A model generated the notes under the pieces. That model made no database searches and was not told the origin of the DNA. It saw only the letters and a list, made by a program, of their open reading frames with translations. A stretch of 28,893 bases of DNA from assembly GCA_002449595.1 (NCBI GenBank), contig DJXE01000103.1, positions 13,460 through 42,352 of the forward strand. The letters are read 5' to 3'. The position numbers and the translations under genes are program-made. Of the stretch, positions 1 to 8,853 are shown in pieces (positions within the stretch are counted from its first letter, which is position 1; every line of letters begins with the position of its first letter). Source of the stretch: Lachnospiraceae bacterium UBA7012 (lineage in GTDB: Bacteria; Bacillota; Clostridia; Lachnospirales; Lachnospiraceae).

Positions 1-1204
1 CCTTTGCCTTCTCCATGCCGTGCAGCGTCGAGATCGAGGAACCCATGCAGACGCAGGTGTCGATGACGGACAGCGGCGCGAGCGAGCCGAGCGTGTAGCA
101 GCCGATGTCGCCGGCGGCGTGCAGGCCGAGCTTGTTCATGACGGAGTAGACCGCGCGGTGCGGGCAGCCGGGGCAGAGGATTGGAGGACGCGCCGGGATC
201 CCGGTCGCGGGCTCTGTCTCGATCGTCTGGCCGAGCACCTTCGTGCGGAGCATATTTGCGCTGTATTCGCCCTGGATCGTGAACAGATCCTTGCCGATGC
301 ACTCGATGCCGAGCGCGCGGACCTGCTCCTCGATGACCGGCTCCAGCTCCTCAAAGATGTAGAGCGTGTCCACCTTGGCGGCGAACTCCTGGATCAGCTT
401 CTTCGGCAGCGGATTGACGAGTCCGAGCTTGAGCACGGACGCGGTCGGGAAGACTTCCTTCACATACTGGTAAGGGATGCCGTCCGTGATGAAGCCGACG
501 CGCTTGCCGTCGATCGTCAGGTTGCCCATCTCGACTTTGTTGATGGCCGCGGTGTTCGCCCACGCGCCCATCTCCTTCATCCGCTTCTCGACGACGAGGT
601 GCCTGCTGATCGCGTTGGCGGGCATCATGACGTTCTTGCGGATGTCGCGGACGTAAGGCTTGTCCTCCGGAACGATGCGGTCTTCCAGCTCGACCATGCA
701 CTGGGAGTGCGCGATCCTCGTCGTCGTTCTGACGACGATCGGGGTGTCGAACTTCTCGGACAGGTCGAAGGCGAGCTTCATGAAGTCCTTCGCCTCCTGG
801 GAATCCGAAGGCTCCAGAACTGGGATCATCGCAGCGCGGCAGACCATTCTCGTGTCCTGCTCGTTCTGCGAGCTGTACAGTCCGGGGTCGTCGGCGACGA
901 TCATGACCATGCCGCCGTTCACGCCGATATAAGAAAAGCTGTATGCCGGGTCCGCGGCTACGTTAAAGCCGACGTGCTTCATCGCCGCCATCGAGCGGAC
1001 GCCCGCGAACGAAGCGCCGATCGCGACTTCGGTCGCGACTTTCTCGTTCGGTGACCACTCACAGTAAATGTCGGGAAGCAGTGCCAGCTCTTCCGAAACT
1101 TCCGTGCTCGGTGTGCCGGGATACGCCGCGGACACCTTCACGCCCGCTTCCCACGCGCCGCGCGCGAGGGCCGCATTCCCGAGCATCATTTTCTTCTCGC
1201 CCAT
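1..1204 (-). CDS. iorA: Indolepyruvate:ferredoxin oxidoreductase subunit alpha, partial (3' end outside window)
   Basis: The protein oxidatively decarboxylates aryl-pyruvates (or related 2-oxoacids) to acyl-CoA with ferredoxin as acceptor, as the cytoplasmic alpha subunit of an IorAB enzyme. Only the first 401 codons are present; the family is usually about 580-640 residues, so the ferredoxin-like C-terminus is missing. Visible marks are AYPGTPSTEV (residues 27-36), typical of the pyrimidine-binding domain, a cysteine motif CPGCPHR (344-350) that opens the TPP domain, and GDIGCYTLG (365-373). The ATG at 1204 follows AGAGAGG at seven bases. ilvE lies upstream in the same direction with a 123-base gap that contains a long inverted repeat. 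Family assignment is firm; substrate preference (indolepyruvate, phenylpyruvate or branched 2-oxoacids) is inference. Confidence 0.93.
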   Translation of the reverse strand, partial: MGEKKMMLGNAALARGAWEAGVKVSAAYPGTPSTEVSEELALLPDIYCEWSPNEKVATEVAIGASFAGVRSMAAMKHVGFNVAADPAYSFSYIGVNGGMVMIVADDPGLYSSQNEQDTRMVCRAAMIPVLEPSDSQEAKDFMKLAFDLSEKFDTPIVVRTTTRIAHSQCMVELEDRIVPEDKPYVRDIRKNVMMPANAISRHLVVEKRMKEMGAWANTAAINKVEMGNLTIDGKRVGFITDGIPYQYVKEVFPTASVLKLGLVNPLPKKLIQEFAAKVDTLYIFEELEPVIEEQVRALGIECIGKDLFTIQGEYSANMLRTKVLGQTIETEPATGIPARPPILCPGCPHRAVYSVMNKLGLHAAGDIGCYTLGSLAPLSVIDTCVCMGSSISTLHGMEKAK

Positions 1205-1230
1205 GTATTTCCTCTCTTTCCGTTTGTACG

Positions 1231-1273
1231 AACTGCCGGAAGAGGGACGTACTTCGTCTCGCATCCGGCAGTT
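1231..1273 (-). repeat. Inverted repeat in the ilvE-iorA gap
   Basis: AACTGCCGGA (1231-1240) and TCCGGCAGTT (1264-1273) form a perfect 10-bp stem. The 23-base loop holds a smaller GACG/CGTC stem. On the minus strand no T-tract follows, so it does not look like a plain terminator. It lies about 25-70 bases upstream of the iorA start and could be an mRNA processing site, an attenuator or an operator. Function is not known. Confidence 0.6.
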
Positions 1274-1327
1274 CCTTACGATCGATGATTAAGGTGCAGC
1301 CGCGCCCTTACGGCCGCTCCGCCTTCC

Positions 1328-2359
1328 TTATTCGATGACTTTGATCCAGCCTTCCGGCGCCTCGATGCGGCCGTACTGGATGCCGGTCAGCGTGTCGTAG
1401 AGTTCCTGCATGACAGGGCCCATGCTGTCCATGCCGCTCGGAAGAACAATCTCCTTGCCGTGATCGTTGATCGCGCCGATCGGGGAGATGACGGCCGCGG
1501 TGCCGCAAAGGCCGCACTCCTTGAAGTTCTCGTTCTCGACTTCTTCGAGATAAACTTCTCTCTCGACCACGTTCATGTGCAGATAGTGCTCTGCGACGTA
1601 GACGAGGGAACGTCTCGTGATCGAAGGCAGGATGCTGTCCGACTTGCAGACGACGAGGTTGTCGTCCCTGTCGACAAAGATGATGTTCGCGCCGCCGGTC
1701 TCCTCGATCTTCGTTCTTGTCGCGGGATCCAGGTAGATGTTCTCGGCGAAGCCTTCGTTGTGCGCCGTCACGATGGCGTGCAGGCTCATCGCGTAGTTCA
1801 GGCCGGCCTTGATGTTGCCGGTCCCGCGCGGGGCCGCGCGGTCAAAATCGCTGATCTTCACACGGATCGGCTTCGCGCCGCCCTTGAAGTAAGGGCCGAC
1901 GGGCGTCGTGAAGATGCGGAACTGATAGTTCTCCGCGGGCTTCACGCCGATGACCGGGCTGATGCCGAAGGTGTAGGGACGGATATATAAAGAAGCGCCT
2001 GTGCCGTAGGGTGGGACCCACGCCGCGTTGCCGCGGACGGTCTCGACGACTGCGTCAACAAAGCGGTCCTCAGGGAAGACAGGGATCTCCAGACGTCTCG
2101 CGGAGTCCGCCATTCTCGATGCGTTCAGGTCGGGGCGGAAGCAGACGATGTGGCCATCCTGTGTCGTGTACGCCTTGAGGCCTTCGAATACGGACTGGGA
2201 ATACTGAAGAACACCAGCGTCCTCGCTCATGACGATCATGTCGTCGTCGATCAGGCCGCCCTCATCCCACGCTCCGTGGGCATAGTTGCTGACATAGCGC
2301 TTGTCGGTCTTCATGTAGCCAAATCCAAGATTGCTCCAGTCAAGATTCTTTTTCTCCAT
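1328..2359 (-). CDS. ilvE: Branched-chain amino acid aminotransferase (PLP fold type IV)
   Basis: This enzyme transfers the amino group between glutamate and the 2-oxoacids of Leu, Ile and Val, and acts in the cytoplasm. The 343 residues match the usual length of the longer (type II) BCAT subfamily. The motif GTGNIKAGLNYA places the PLP-binding lysine at residue 184, and FEGLKAY (58-64) and GGANIIFV are family signatures. The start was set at 2359 because AGGAGG sits seven bases upstream; an ATG six codons further upstream (2377) would lie before that ribosome site. It has its own promoter (2396-2424) and precedes iorA, so a role in amino-acid fermentation or aromatic/branched transamination as well as biosynthesis is plausible (inference). 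Confidence 0.95.
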   Translation of the reverse strand: MEKKNLDWSNLGFGYMKTDKRYVSNYAHGAWDEGGLIDDDMIVMSEDAGVLQYSQSVFEGLKAYTTQDGHIVCFRPDLNASRMADSARRLEIPVFPEDRFVDAVVETVRGNAAWVPPYGTGASLYIRPYTFGISPVIGVKPAENYQFRIFTTPVGPYFKGGAKPIRVKISDFDRAAPRGTGNIKAGLNYAMSLHAIVTAHNEGFAENIYLDPATRTKIEETGGANIIFVDRDDNLVVCKSDSILPSITRRSLVYVAEHYLHMNVVEREVYLEEVENENFKECGLCGTAAVISPIGAINDHGKEIVLPSGMDSMGPVMQELYDTLTGIQYGRIEAPEGWIKVIE

Positions 2360-2395
2360 ATTCAACCTCCTCGCCAATAAGGAATCTTTCCGTCC

Positions 2396-2424
2396 ATTAT
2401 AATTCTTTGTTTCTCATTTTTCCA
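2396..2424 (-). promoter_or_regulatory. Sigma-70/A type promoter for ilvE
   Basis: On the minus strand, TGGAAA (2419-2424) and a perfect TATAAT (2396-2401) are separated by 17 bases. Transcription would start about 30 bases before the ilvE ribosome site. The -35 box matches the consensus at four of six positions and overlaps a small palindrome, TTTTCC-AC-GGAAAA. Confidence 0.6.
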
Positions 2425-2458
2425 CGGAAAATTGCTGTGTTTCCGCGATTTTGAGCCA

Positions 2459-3478
2459 TTACTGGAGCCCGGACCCCTTCAGCGCCCTGTGGAACTGCCG
2501 CACCTTCTTCGGCGCGACGGTCAGGATCTGCAGATAGATCCTCTCCTTCTGGGAGAGCAGCGGATTCTCGCGCACTTCCTTCTTGTGGGCGCGCAGGTAG
2601 GACATCACGTTCTGGAAGAAAGCGTTATCCTTCGTCATCTCGTCTGTCGGCACATGCAGCAGGTAGAGGAGCCGCTCCGCCAGCGAAAAGCGTTTTGCCG
2701 CCACTCCAAGCTGCGGAAACTTCGACACGACTTCGCGCTCCACGTAGTCCGCGTGGGCGATGATGTCGCAGTACGCCTTCGAGAAGCTGTCGGCGTTCGC
2801 GCGCCGCGTCGCACTCCCGCGCCTATGGACGACGCGATAGCCCGTCGCCGGCAGGATCAGGACGCCGGCGATCCCGCCGCTCAGCATCTTCATGTGCAGG
2901 AGGAAATCCTCGCCGAGCGCGCCCTCTGGAAACGGCGTCTCGAGCAGTGCCTGTCTGGGCGTGAGTTTCGTGCAGTAAGAAGAGTCGCCGGTCCAGAGGA
3001 GCAGGTCCTTCAGGAAGTCCTCGCTCTTCACAAAAGCGGCTTCTGTCCGCGGGGGAAGCACGCCCGGAAGGCGATTGCCCTCCTCGTCGAGCTCCTCTCT
3101 CCCGATCTGGACGAGGAAGCTCTTCCCCTCCGCCTCTGCGGGCGGCGCGAGGACCGCGTTCATCATATTCTCATACATATCCGGCAGGATCAGGTCGTCG
3201 GAGTCCACGAAGCCGATGTACTCTCCCCGCGCGTTCTCCACGCCGAGGTTTCTCGCGGACGCCGCGCCGCCGTTCTCCTTGTGGAGGACCCGGATCCTTG
3301 CGTCCTTCTTCGCGATCTTCTTGCACAGCGCGAGCGAATCATCCTTCGACCCGTCGTCGACGAGAAGGATCTCCAGCGGGGAATACGTCTGGGCGCGGAT
3401 CGAGGACACGGTCTTCTCCAGGAAATTCTCCGCGTTGTAGACCGGCACGATGACGGTGACTAGTGGTGACTTACTCAT
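2459..3478 (-). CDS. Family 2 glycosyltransferase, last gene of the polysaccharide operon
   Basis: This GT-A fold enzyme probably adds one sugar from a nucleotide-sugar donor to the lipid-linked repeat unit at the inner face of the membrane. The N-terminal domain shows VIVPVYNAENFL (about residues 9-20), the nucleotide-binding VDDGSKDDS and the metal-binding DSDD of GFVDSDDLI. Length is 339 residues, normal for such enzymes; the C-terminal 120 residues are helical without obvious membrane spans. The ATG at 3478 is preceded by GGAGAGG. It follows the GT4 gene at 3555 after 76 bases. A 6-bp hairpin (CGGAAA/TTTCCG) lies after its stop, without a clear T-tract. Donor and acceptor cannot be read from the sequence. 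Confidence 0.92.
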   Translation of the reverse strand: MSKSPLVTVIVPVYNAENFLEKTVSSIRAQTYSPLEILLVDDGSKDDSLALCKKIAKKDARIRVLHKENGGAASARNLGVENARGEYIGFVDSDDLILPDMYENMMNAVLAPPAEAEGKSFLVQIGREELDEEGNRLPGVLPPRTEAAFVKSEDFLKDLLLWTGDSSYCTKLTPRQALLETPFPEGALGEDFLLHMKMLSGGIAGVLILPATGYRVVHRRGSATRRANADSFSKAYCDIIAHADYVEREVVSKFPQLGVAAKRFSLAERLLYLLHVPTDEMTKDNAFFQNVMSYLRAHKKEVRENPLLSQKERIYLQILTVAPKKVRQFHRALKGSGLQ

Positions 3479-3554
3479 TTGACCTCTCCTTGCTTGCTGA
3501 TTCCTGTTGATTCCGGATCACCGGCCGGGCATGATCCCGCCTGTCCGATGTACG

Positions 3555-4760
3555 TCAGCCTCGTGGCTCATAAAACGGCTTGATGACCTCGGCGCGGCTC
3601 ATCGGCCCCTCTTCCGGCAGCCGGAACGCATCCGTTTCCTCAATGACACTCCTGCTGCCCGTTCCCTCTGCGATACTCCTGCAGAATGCGGCGAGCCGCG
3701 CGGCCGCCGTGTCCGCGTTCCAGAGATCTGCGATCGTGTGGTACGCCGCTTTTCCCATGCTCTTTATATTCTCTCTGCCGCCGCTGGCCAGTGCGAGCGC
3801 GCGCCGCAGAAAATCTTCTTCATCCTCGCCGCGGAAGATCACGCCGTTCGAACCATTGCGGATCAGGTACGGGGCCGCGCCCGCCTGCGCGCCAGCGACG
3901 ACGGCGCAGCCGCTGTTCATCGCCTCGCTCACGACGGCGCCCCACCCTTCCAGGTAGTTGCTGGTGAAGAGGAAGATATCCGCGCGCTCCATATACCCGC
4001 GGACATCGTCCGGCGAAAGAAAGCCGCGGAAAGTCACGAGGCTTTCAAGATGCTTTTCCCTGACGGAGGTCCGCAGCGTCTCATCCAGCTCGCCCCCGCC
4101 GACCATGTCGAGATGGAACGGGACGCCGGATGCCTTCAGCCGCTCCGCGAGATCGACGGCGAATTCCGGGTGCTTGAGCGGCATGAACCGTCCCGCCCAC
4201 AGGATCCGCAGTTCTTCGCCATCCACGCTCCCGAGCGCGGCGAGCTCCTCCTCCGTGTATCTCCGCAGCGGCGGGAAATAGCCCCACCGGAACATCTTGT
4301 CCGGGTACGCGCCGATCAGCGAGAAGTCCGACGCGACGTAGGCGCCGCAGCACAGAAGATAGCAGGGCGCCTTCCGGTAGCGGATGTGGTCCTGATATTT
4401 CCTTATAAGCCCTCTCGGGGAAAAACGTTTCCACTGCCCCTCGCGGTAGATCCTCTCGCAGACGCGGATGACGGGACGCCCCGCCTTCAGCCGCTGCTCC
4501 ACGATGTCCGCCGGGCCTTCCCCGCCGGTGAGGAGGACATCGGCCTCCGCCATCTCCCTTTTCGCGCGCGCCTCGTCCTCGTACGCGACGATCACGTAAG
4601 GGAGCGACGCCGGATCGAGCCCCCAGCCGAGGCGGATCCGCTCCTCTTCCATCGGCTCCGTCTGCACGAACAGGAAAGAGACGCCCTCCTGCCGGCACAT
4701 CGCCTCGCAGAAGGGGATCTGGTGGTGGTTGATGTAGTTGGAAACAAACACGATCTTCAT
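3555..4760 (-). CDS. Family 4 glycosyltransferase (GT-B fold)
   Basis: This is a retaining glycosyltransferase expected to extend the polysaccharide repeat unit. It starts MKIVFVSNYINHHQIPF, a common N-terminus of GT4 enzymes. The C-terminal Rossmann half shows ILWAGRFMPLKHPE, and the donor-binding E-x7-E motif reads EGWGAVVSE within a span ending EAMNSGC. The protein has 401 residues. It overlaps the preceding GT4 gene by four bases (ATGA at 4757-4760), which indicates translational coupling; its own ribosome site is weak. The two adjacent GT4 genes differ in their N-terminal halves, so a recent duplication is not evident. Sugar specificity is unknown. Confidence 0.93.
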   Translation of the reverse strand: MKIVFVSNYINHHQIPFCEAMCRQEGVSFLFVQTEPMEEERIRLGWGLDPASLPYVIVAYEDEARAKREMAEADVLLTGGEGPADIVEQRLKAGRPVIRVCERIYREGQWKRFSPRGLIRKYQDHIRYRKAPCYLLCCGAYVASDFSLIGAYPDKMFRWGYFPPLRRYTEEELAALGSVDGEELRILWAGRFMPLKHPEFAVDLAERLKASGVPFHLDMVGGGELDETLRTSVREKHLESLVTFRGFLSPDDVRGYMERADIFLFTSNYLEGWGAVVSEAMNSGCAVVAGAQAGAAPYLIRNGSNGVIFRGEDEEDFLRRALALASGGRENIKSMGKAAYHTIADLWNADTAAARLAAFCRSIAEGTGSRSVIEETDAFRLPEEGPMSRAEVIKPFYEPRG

Positions 4761-6043
4761 TGCGTCATCATACTCCGGTAGATGCCGATCAGCCTCTTGA
4801 AGTTGGTGTCCGGATTGTGCACCTGCTTCGCCCTTCGCCGCGCGTAGCCGCCCAGCGTCATCGCGAGTTCGTCGTCATAGAACACCGTCTTTACGCCTTC
4901 CGCGAGCTCGTCGACCTTGCCGCCGGGGAAAAGGATTCCCTCCTCGCCATCGCTGATGAGGTCCGGCACGCCGCCGACCTTGGCGGAGACGACCGGCATG
5001 CCGAGCAGCATCGCCTCGCAGACGGAATTCGGCGAGTTCTCCATGATCGAAGGGCACACGAACACGTTGCTCTTCAGGTACTGTTCCTTCATCTGCTGCG
5101 CGGTGAGCCTCCCCAGCATTGTGACCTTGTCCTGGAGGTGGCCCTTGCGGATCAGCCCCCGCAGATACTTCCCGTAGGCGCTGATCTTCAGCGCCATCGG
5201 ATATTTCCGCCCGGAGGAGGACCTGCCGCCGCCGATGATCGAGCTGCCGGCGACGTAGAGATGCGCGTCCGGGAATTTCTCAAGAATGAGAGGCATCGCC
5301 TCGAGCATGTAGTGGAAGCCCTTCAGCGGGTAATCTCCCTGACTGAGGAAGATGCTGTGCCGCTCCACCTTGGAGACGTCCCACTGTCCCCGGTAGAACG
5401 GGGCGCGCAGCGTCTCGTTCATCGGGTGGTAGACCGCCTCTTCGTTGATCTCCTGCGTCGCCTCGCGGTCAAAGGTCGTCCGGCCCGTGATGTGTGCCGT
5501 GAGCTTTAACGCTTTCTCCTCATTTTTCGCGCGCAGGCGGAACTTCTTCTGCTGATCCTGCAGCGTGTCCCTGCGGTACCAGTCCCGGAACGTGACGGAG
5601 CGCTGCACGCGGTACGGCAGGTCCGCCATGTAGACGTCCGCGATCCGGCAGCACAGGCCCTGGATCCCGATCAGCGTCCGCTTCGGGTTGCCGAACGCCC
5701 GCGCCGCAGCGAGCGCGTGCGGGAACTCCGTCCCGAAGATGTGCACGATGTCCGGCTCGAAATCATCGATGATCTCGCGCAGCCGCGTCTCCATTCTCTC
5801 GTCGTAGATCTCCGGCGCGTTCGTGTTCTCGTAAAAGCCGTAGAACACCGTCTCCCCGGACTGAATGCGCACGGAAGCCCTGTCCGCCGGTACCGGCGCA
5901 CAGATGCCCAGCTGCGTCTCCCCCGGATCCCTTCTGATCCGGTCAAAGCTGCCCTCCAGCCAGCCGCCCCGCTCCGTCACGGGGAGCCCCAGTTCCCTGG
6001 CGAAGGCCGGGAGGACGATGTTGCACACCCAAAGAATTCTCAT
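4757..6043 (-). CDS. Family 4 glycosyltransferase (GT-B fold)
   Basis: This cytoplasmic glycosyltransferase has 428 residues. The N-terminus MRILWVCNIVLPAF, the IVHIFGTEFPHALAA stretch of the acceptor domain, and the C-terminal E-x7-E motif ENSPNSVCE, followed by LLGMPVVSAKVGGVPDLI, all fit GT4. The start lies eight bases after the upstream GT2 stop with only a short GGG-containing ribosome site, and its end overlaps the next GT4 by four bases, so expression is likely coupled. The early segment with GGWLEGSFDRI is typical of enzymes from cell-surface polysaccharide clusters. Donor sugar cannot be told. Confidence 0.93.
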   Translation of the reverse strand: MRILWVCNIVLPAFARELGLPVTERGGWLEGSFDRIRRDPGETQLGICAPVPADRASVRIQSGETVFYGFYENTNAPEIYDERMETRLREIIDDFEPDIVHIFGTEFPHALAAARAFGNPKRTLIGIQGLCCRIADVYMADLPYRVQRSVTFRDWYRRDTLQDQQKKFRLRAKNEEKALKLTAHITGRTTFDREATQEINEEAVYHPMNETLRAPFYRGQWDVSKVERHSIFLSQGDYPLKGFHYMLEAMPLILEKFPDAHLYVAGSSIIGGGRSSSGRKYPMALKISAYGKYLRGLIRKGHLQDKVTMLGRLTAQQMKEQYLKSNVFVCPSIMENSPNSVCEAMLLGMPVVSAKVGGVPDLISDGEEGILFPGGKVDELAEGVKTVFYDDELAMTLGGYARRRAKQVHNPDTNFKRLIGIYRSMMTQ

Positions 6044-6050
6044 ATCCCGT

Positions 6051-6854
6051 TTACTTGTACATCAGTTTCTTGATCTTGTCGTAAACCTGCGCCGTCCGCC
6101 TGTCCGATGCGAGCTTCTCCCGCAGCGGCTGCAGCGTCAGGATCATAAGCGCGCGGTAGGTCAGGACCTTGCCCCGCGGCATGTATTTCTGCGTGATCTC
6201 GCGGTGCTCCCGCGCGGAGATGCTTCTGCCCCGCACCGTCTCGGAGAAGCCGCCGCCCTCGTAGGACGCCGACGTAAAGCCGAGCGGCACCGTCGCCGTG
6301 CCCTTCACATAGCAGCACCACAGGAAGTGCTCGTAGTCAGCGCGCACGCGGTAGTTCAGGTCGTACTTTCTCTCGCTGAACAGGTCCGCGGCGTAGAAGC
6401 ACGCCTGGTGGCACGGCAGGTTGCGGAACAGCGCGAAGTCGTCGAGCTTCGGGTTCGCCGGCACGACCTGGCCGCTCTTTCGCTCGAACACGTCTCCGTA
6501 GAAGATCGCATTGCCGGGCGTTCCCTTCGCCGCGATCGCCTCCGCGGTCCTCGCCAGTACGCTGTCATCGTACAGCAGATCGCCGCAATTTAAGAAAAGC
6601 ACATACCGCCCCCGGATCTTGTCGATCGCCTTATTCATGCCGTCGTAGATCCCCGTGTCGGACTCCGTGAACATGCGGATCCTGTCGTCCTCCGCGTACG
6701 GCGCCGCGGCGAGAAACTCCGCTGACCCGTCCTTCGAGCCGCCGTCCTGCACGACGATCTCGTAGTCCCGGAAGCTCTGCATCCGGACGGAGTCGACGGT
6801 TTCCTTAAGTTTTTCTCCCGCGTTCAGGGCGGTGACGATGACCGAAAAGAGCAT
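6051..6854 (-). CDS. Family 2 glycosyltransferase, WcaE-like
   Basis: This 267-residue GT-A enzyme shows FSVIVTALNAGEKLKETVDS at the N-terminus, QDGGSKDGS in the donor site, and the subgroup motifs SDTGIYDGMNKAI and LFLNCGD. The last two are characteristic of the WcaE/colanic-acid type branch of GT2. The downstream LPCHQACFY is also shared by that branch. The ATG at 6854 is preceded by GGGAGA. It sits 11 bases after the polymerase gene and 7 bases before the next GT4, so it belongs to the same transcript. Sugar specificity is unknown. Confidence 0.92.
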   Translation of the reverse strand: MLFSVIVTALNAGEKLKETVDSVRMQSFRDYEIVVQDGGSKDGSAEFLAAAPYAEDDRIRMFTESDTGIYDGMNKAIDKIRGRYVLFLNCGDLLYDDSVLARTAEAIAAKGTPGNAIFYGDVFERKSGQVVPANPKLDDFALFRNLPCHQACFYAADLFSERKYDLNYRVRADYEHFLWCCYVKGTATVPLGFTSASYEGGGFSETVRGRSISAREHREITQKYMPRGKVLTYRALMILTLQPLREKLASDRRTAQVYDKIKKLMYK

Positions 6855-6865
6855 TCTGTTTCTCC

Positions 6866-8059
6866 CTACTCTATGATCGCCTCCGGAAGTTCATGGAACA
6901 CGAACGTCCGGTACGGAAGGATGCTGATGAGCGGATCCCACGCCCTCCACAGGAACAATGCGAAAAACGCGATTCCTGCGACGATCGTGAGCGCTGTGAG
7001 GACGCGCTCCGTGCGCTCCTCCTTCGCGCGCAGAATGACCTCCGGAATGAGGAAGATCTGCGTCACGGTGAGATACGTCGCGATCCTCGAGATCTCGGGG
7101 ATGAACCAGGCGGCGCAGTAGATGACGAGCGCCAGCACGGTGCAGCGGATCCAGAAGGCGTACGCCCCGCTCCTGCTGTCTTCTCCCACGGCGTCATTCT
7201 TTTTATTCGACGCGCGGTCCATGGCAAGCGCGAGGAACGGCAGAAGCGCCAGGGCGGCGCAGCGCGCGATACCCACCGGGCTGATCCTTCCTCCGCTCAT
7301 GAACGCCGTCCCGTGGTAGGACGGGTAGAGCCGCACGACGACCTGCATCCAGAAATCCCGGAAGTACGAGAGCGCGAAGACCGCAGCGATGGCTAAGGCA
7401 GCCGGAATGCGCTTCCACTTCAGGGCGCAGACCGGATACAGCGCGAGGACGACGAGCGCCGACTTGTGGAAGGAAGCGGCGGCAAGGACAAGCAGGAGGA
7501 ACGGCAGGTACTCTTTTCTCAGGAAAAAGATCATGGCGCAGAGCACGATCGACATCGCGAAGTAATAGCGCACGGTGTTGTAGGTCTGGAAGTAGTACCC
7601 GAACGCCATGAACAGGAAGAACGAGAGAAAGAACCGGCCGGACAGCGCCCGGATCGCGATCAGGAAGAAGGCGATCGTGAGCACCGAAAACACGGCGAAC
7701 ACGAGCAGGCTGTTCTCGTAGCCGCAGAGCCCGTAGATGAGCTTGACGAGCAGGTTGAAGCCCGGCTCCGTCGGCACGTACGCGTCGATGTTCGCGAGGT
7801 GGAAGAAGGCGACGTAGCGCATGTAATCGTTGCCGACGTTCTGCCTGAGGACGGCAGGCACGGCGAGGATCACGAAGATGGCCGCCATGAGCGCTTTATT
7901 CCGGAAGATCGTCACCTGCGCGCAGCGAAGGCTCTCCGGGAGGCGCAGCAGTGCGGCGCGCCCCGCGGCACAGGTACGGCTGTCCCTGGTGTCAGACAGA
8001 AAGTAAGCCGGTATGACTGCGAAGGCAGCGATGAGTATGTAAAGAACAACTGATGCCAT
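6866..8059 (-). CDS. EpsG/Wzy-like polysaccharide polymerase, multi-pass membrane protein
   Basis: The 397-residue protein is strongly hydrophobic with about ten predicted membrane segments by eye. It probably polymerises lipid-linked repeat units at the outer face of the membrane. Residues 72-82 (RQNVGNDYMRY) match the R-x-x-V-G-x-D-Y-x-x-Y signature of the EpsG family, and the following TEPGFNLLVKL is also typical. It lies between a GT-A transferase and a GT2 gene with gaps of 8 and 11 bases. The ATG at 8059 has GGGAGG 13 bases upstream, a rather long spacing. It is the only polymerase candidate in the cluster. No flippase was found beside it. Confidence 0.88.
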   Translation of the reverse strand: MASVVLYILIAAFAVIPAYFLSDTRDSRTCAAGRAALLRLPESLRCAQVTIFRNKALMAAIFVILAVPAVLRQNVGNDYMRYVAFFHLANIDAYVPTEPGFNLLVKLIYGLCGYENSLLVFAVFSVLTIAFFLIAIRALSGRFFLSFFLFMAFGYYFQTYNTVRYYFAMSIVLCAMIFFLRKEYLPFLLLVLAAASFHKSALVVLALYPVCALKWKRIPAALAIAAVFALSYFRDFWMQVVVRLYPSYHGTAFMSGGRISPVGIARCAALALLPFLALAMDRASNKKNDAVGEDSRSGAYAFWIRCTVLALVIYCAAWFIPEISRIATYLTVTQIFLIPEVILRAKEERTERVLTALTIVAGIAFFALFLWRAWDPLISILPYRTFVFHELPEAIIE

Positions 8060-8067
8060 GGCCCGCG

Positions 8068-8853
8068 CTATGCCTCCCGGATCCCTTTCCGCATGAGGCG
8101 GAGCGCATCCCTGAGCGGGATCTCACGGCACATTTTGCCGCGGTTTTTGATGAGGAAGCGGAGCGCGAACGGCACCGCCATCGGCCCGTACAGATAGTGG
8201 TAGAGCACGCCTCTGTCGTAGAAGAATTTCTCGGTAAAGCCCTTGAACCAGGTGGACTCGTCGCCCTCCTGCCGGCGCATCTCGTGGCCGATCGTCACGG
8301 GGACGCCGTAGATCTTCAGGCCCTTTTTCAGGCAGTCGTGGATAAACAGAGAGTCCTCGCCGTTGCTGTACCTGGCGCCGCCCCCGAACAGGAGCGAGAA
8401 CCAGACGTTCGCCTTGCGGATGCTCTCCGTGCGGATGCACATGCTGTAGGTGGGATAGCGCCCGTAGTTGTACCAGCGGACTCTTTTGTGGCGCACATTC
8501 TCATACGTCCTGCGTTCCTCGACGGCCGCGACGTTGAACATCAGGATGTCCGCCTTCGGGTTGCGCTCGAACTCGCGCAGGATCTTCTCCTCATAATCGT
8601 CGGTGTAGACGATGTCCTCGTCCGCGAAGAGCGCGAATTCCGCCTCCGCGCGCATCAGTGCGCTGTTGCGGTTCAGGCCGACGCCGCGCTCGTCAAAAGC
8701 GAACGCGCGGATGAGCCGCCCCTTCCTGACAAATTCCTTGTAGCTGTATTCCTGACACTGATTGCAGATGACCGCTTCCGTGGACAGGTTCATATGCTCC
8801 GCGAGCATGATGGGGTTCTCCTGCACACAGGCCACCAGTACCTGCAGTTTCAT
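8068..8853 (-). CDS. GT-A type glycosyltransferase (GT2-like), divergent
   Basis: The 261-residue protein begins MKLQVLVACVQENPIMLAEH, an N-terminus seen in glycosyltransferases of Gram-positive capsule clusters. A metal-binding acidic cluster appears in FADEDIVYTDD, and GVGLNRNSALMRA matches the G-L-x-x-x-R-N motif region of GT2 enzymes. The start at 8853 was chosen because AGGAGA lies seven bases upstream; the open frame reaches back to 9090 but its first 79 codons overlap the chain-length gene and have arbitrary-looking composition. The expected role is addition of a sugar to the repeat unit at the inner membrane face. Donor and linkage are unknown. Confidence 0.88.
   Translation of the reverse strand: MKLQVLVACVQENPIMLAEHMNLSTEAVICNQCQEYSYKEFVRKGRLIRAFAFDERGVGLNRNSALMRAEAEFALFADEDIVYTDDYEEKILREFERNPKADILMFNVAAVEERRTYENVRHKRVRWYNYGRYPTYSMCIRTESIRKANVWFSLLFGGGARYSNGEDSLFIHDCLKKGLKIYGVPVTIGHEMRRQEGDESTWFKGFTEKFFYDRGVLYHYLYGPMAVPFALRFLIKNRGKMCREIPLRDALRLMRKGIREA

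Noticed and set aside
20..1054. A 344-codon plus-strand open frame opposite iorA
   Set aside because: The residue make-up (Arg, Asp, His, Val rich) is typical of antisense frames in GC-rich genes, and the minus-strand product is a clear oxidoreductase.
2432..3463. A 343-codon plus-strand open frame opposite the GT2 gene
   Set aside because: No family features and no ribosome site; the minus strand encodes a typical glycosyltransferase.
3507..4781. A 424-codon plus-strand open frame
   Set aside because: Antisense of the GT4 gene; composition biased towards Arg, Asp and His, with no domain.
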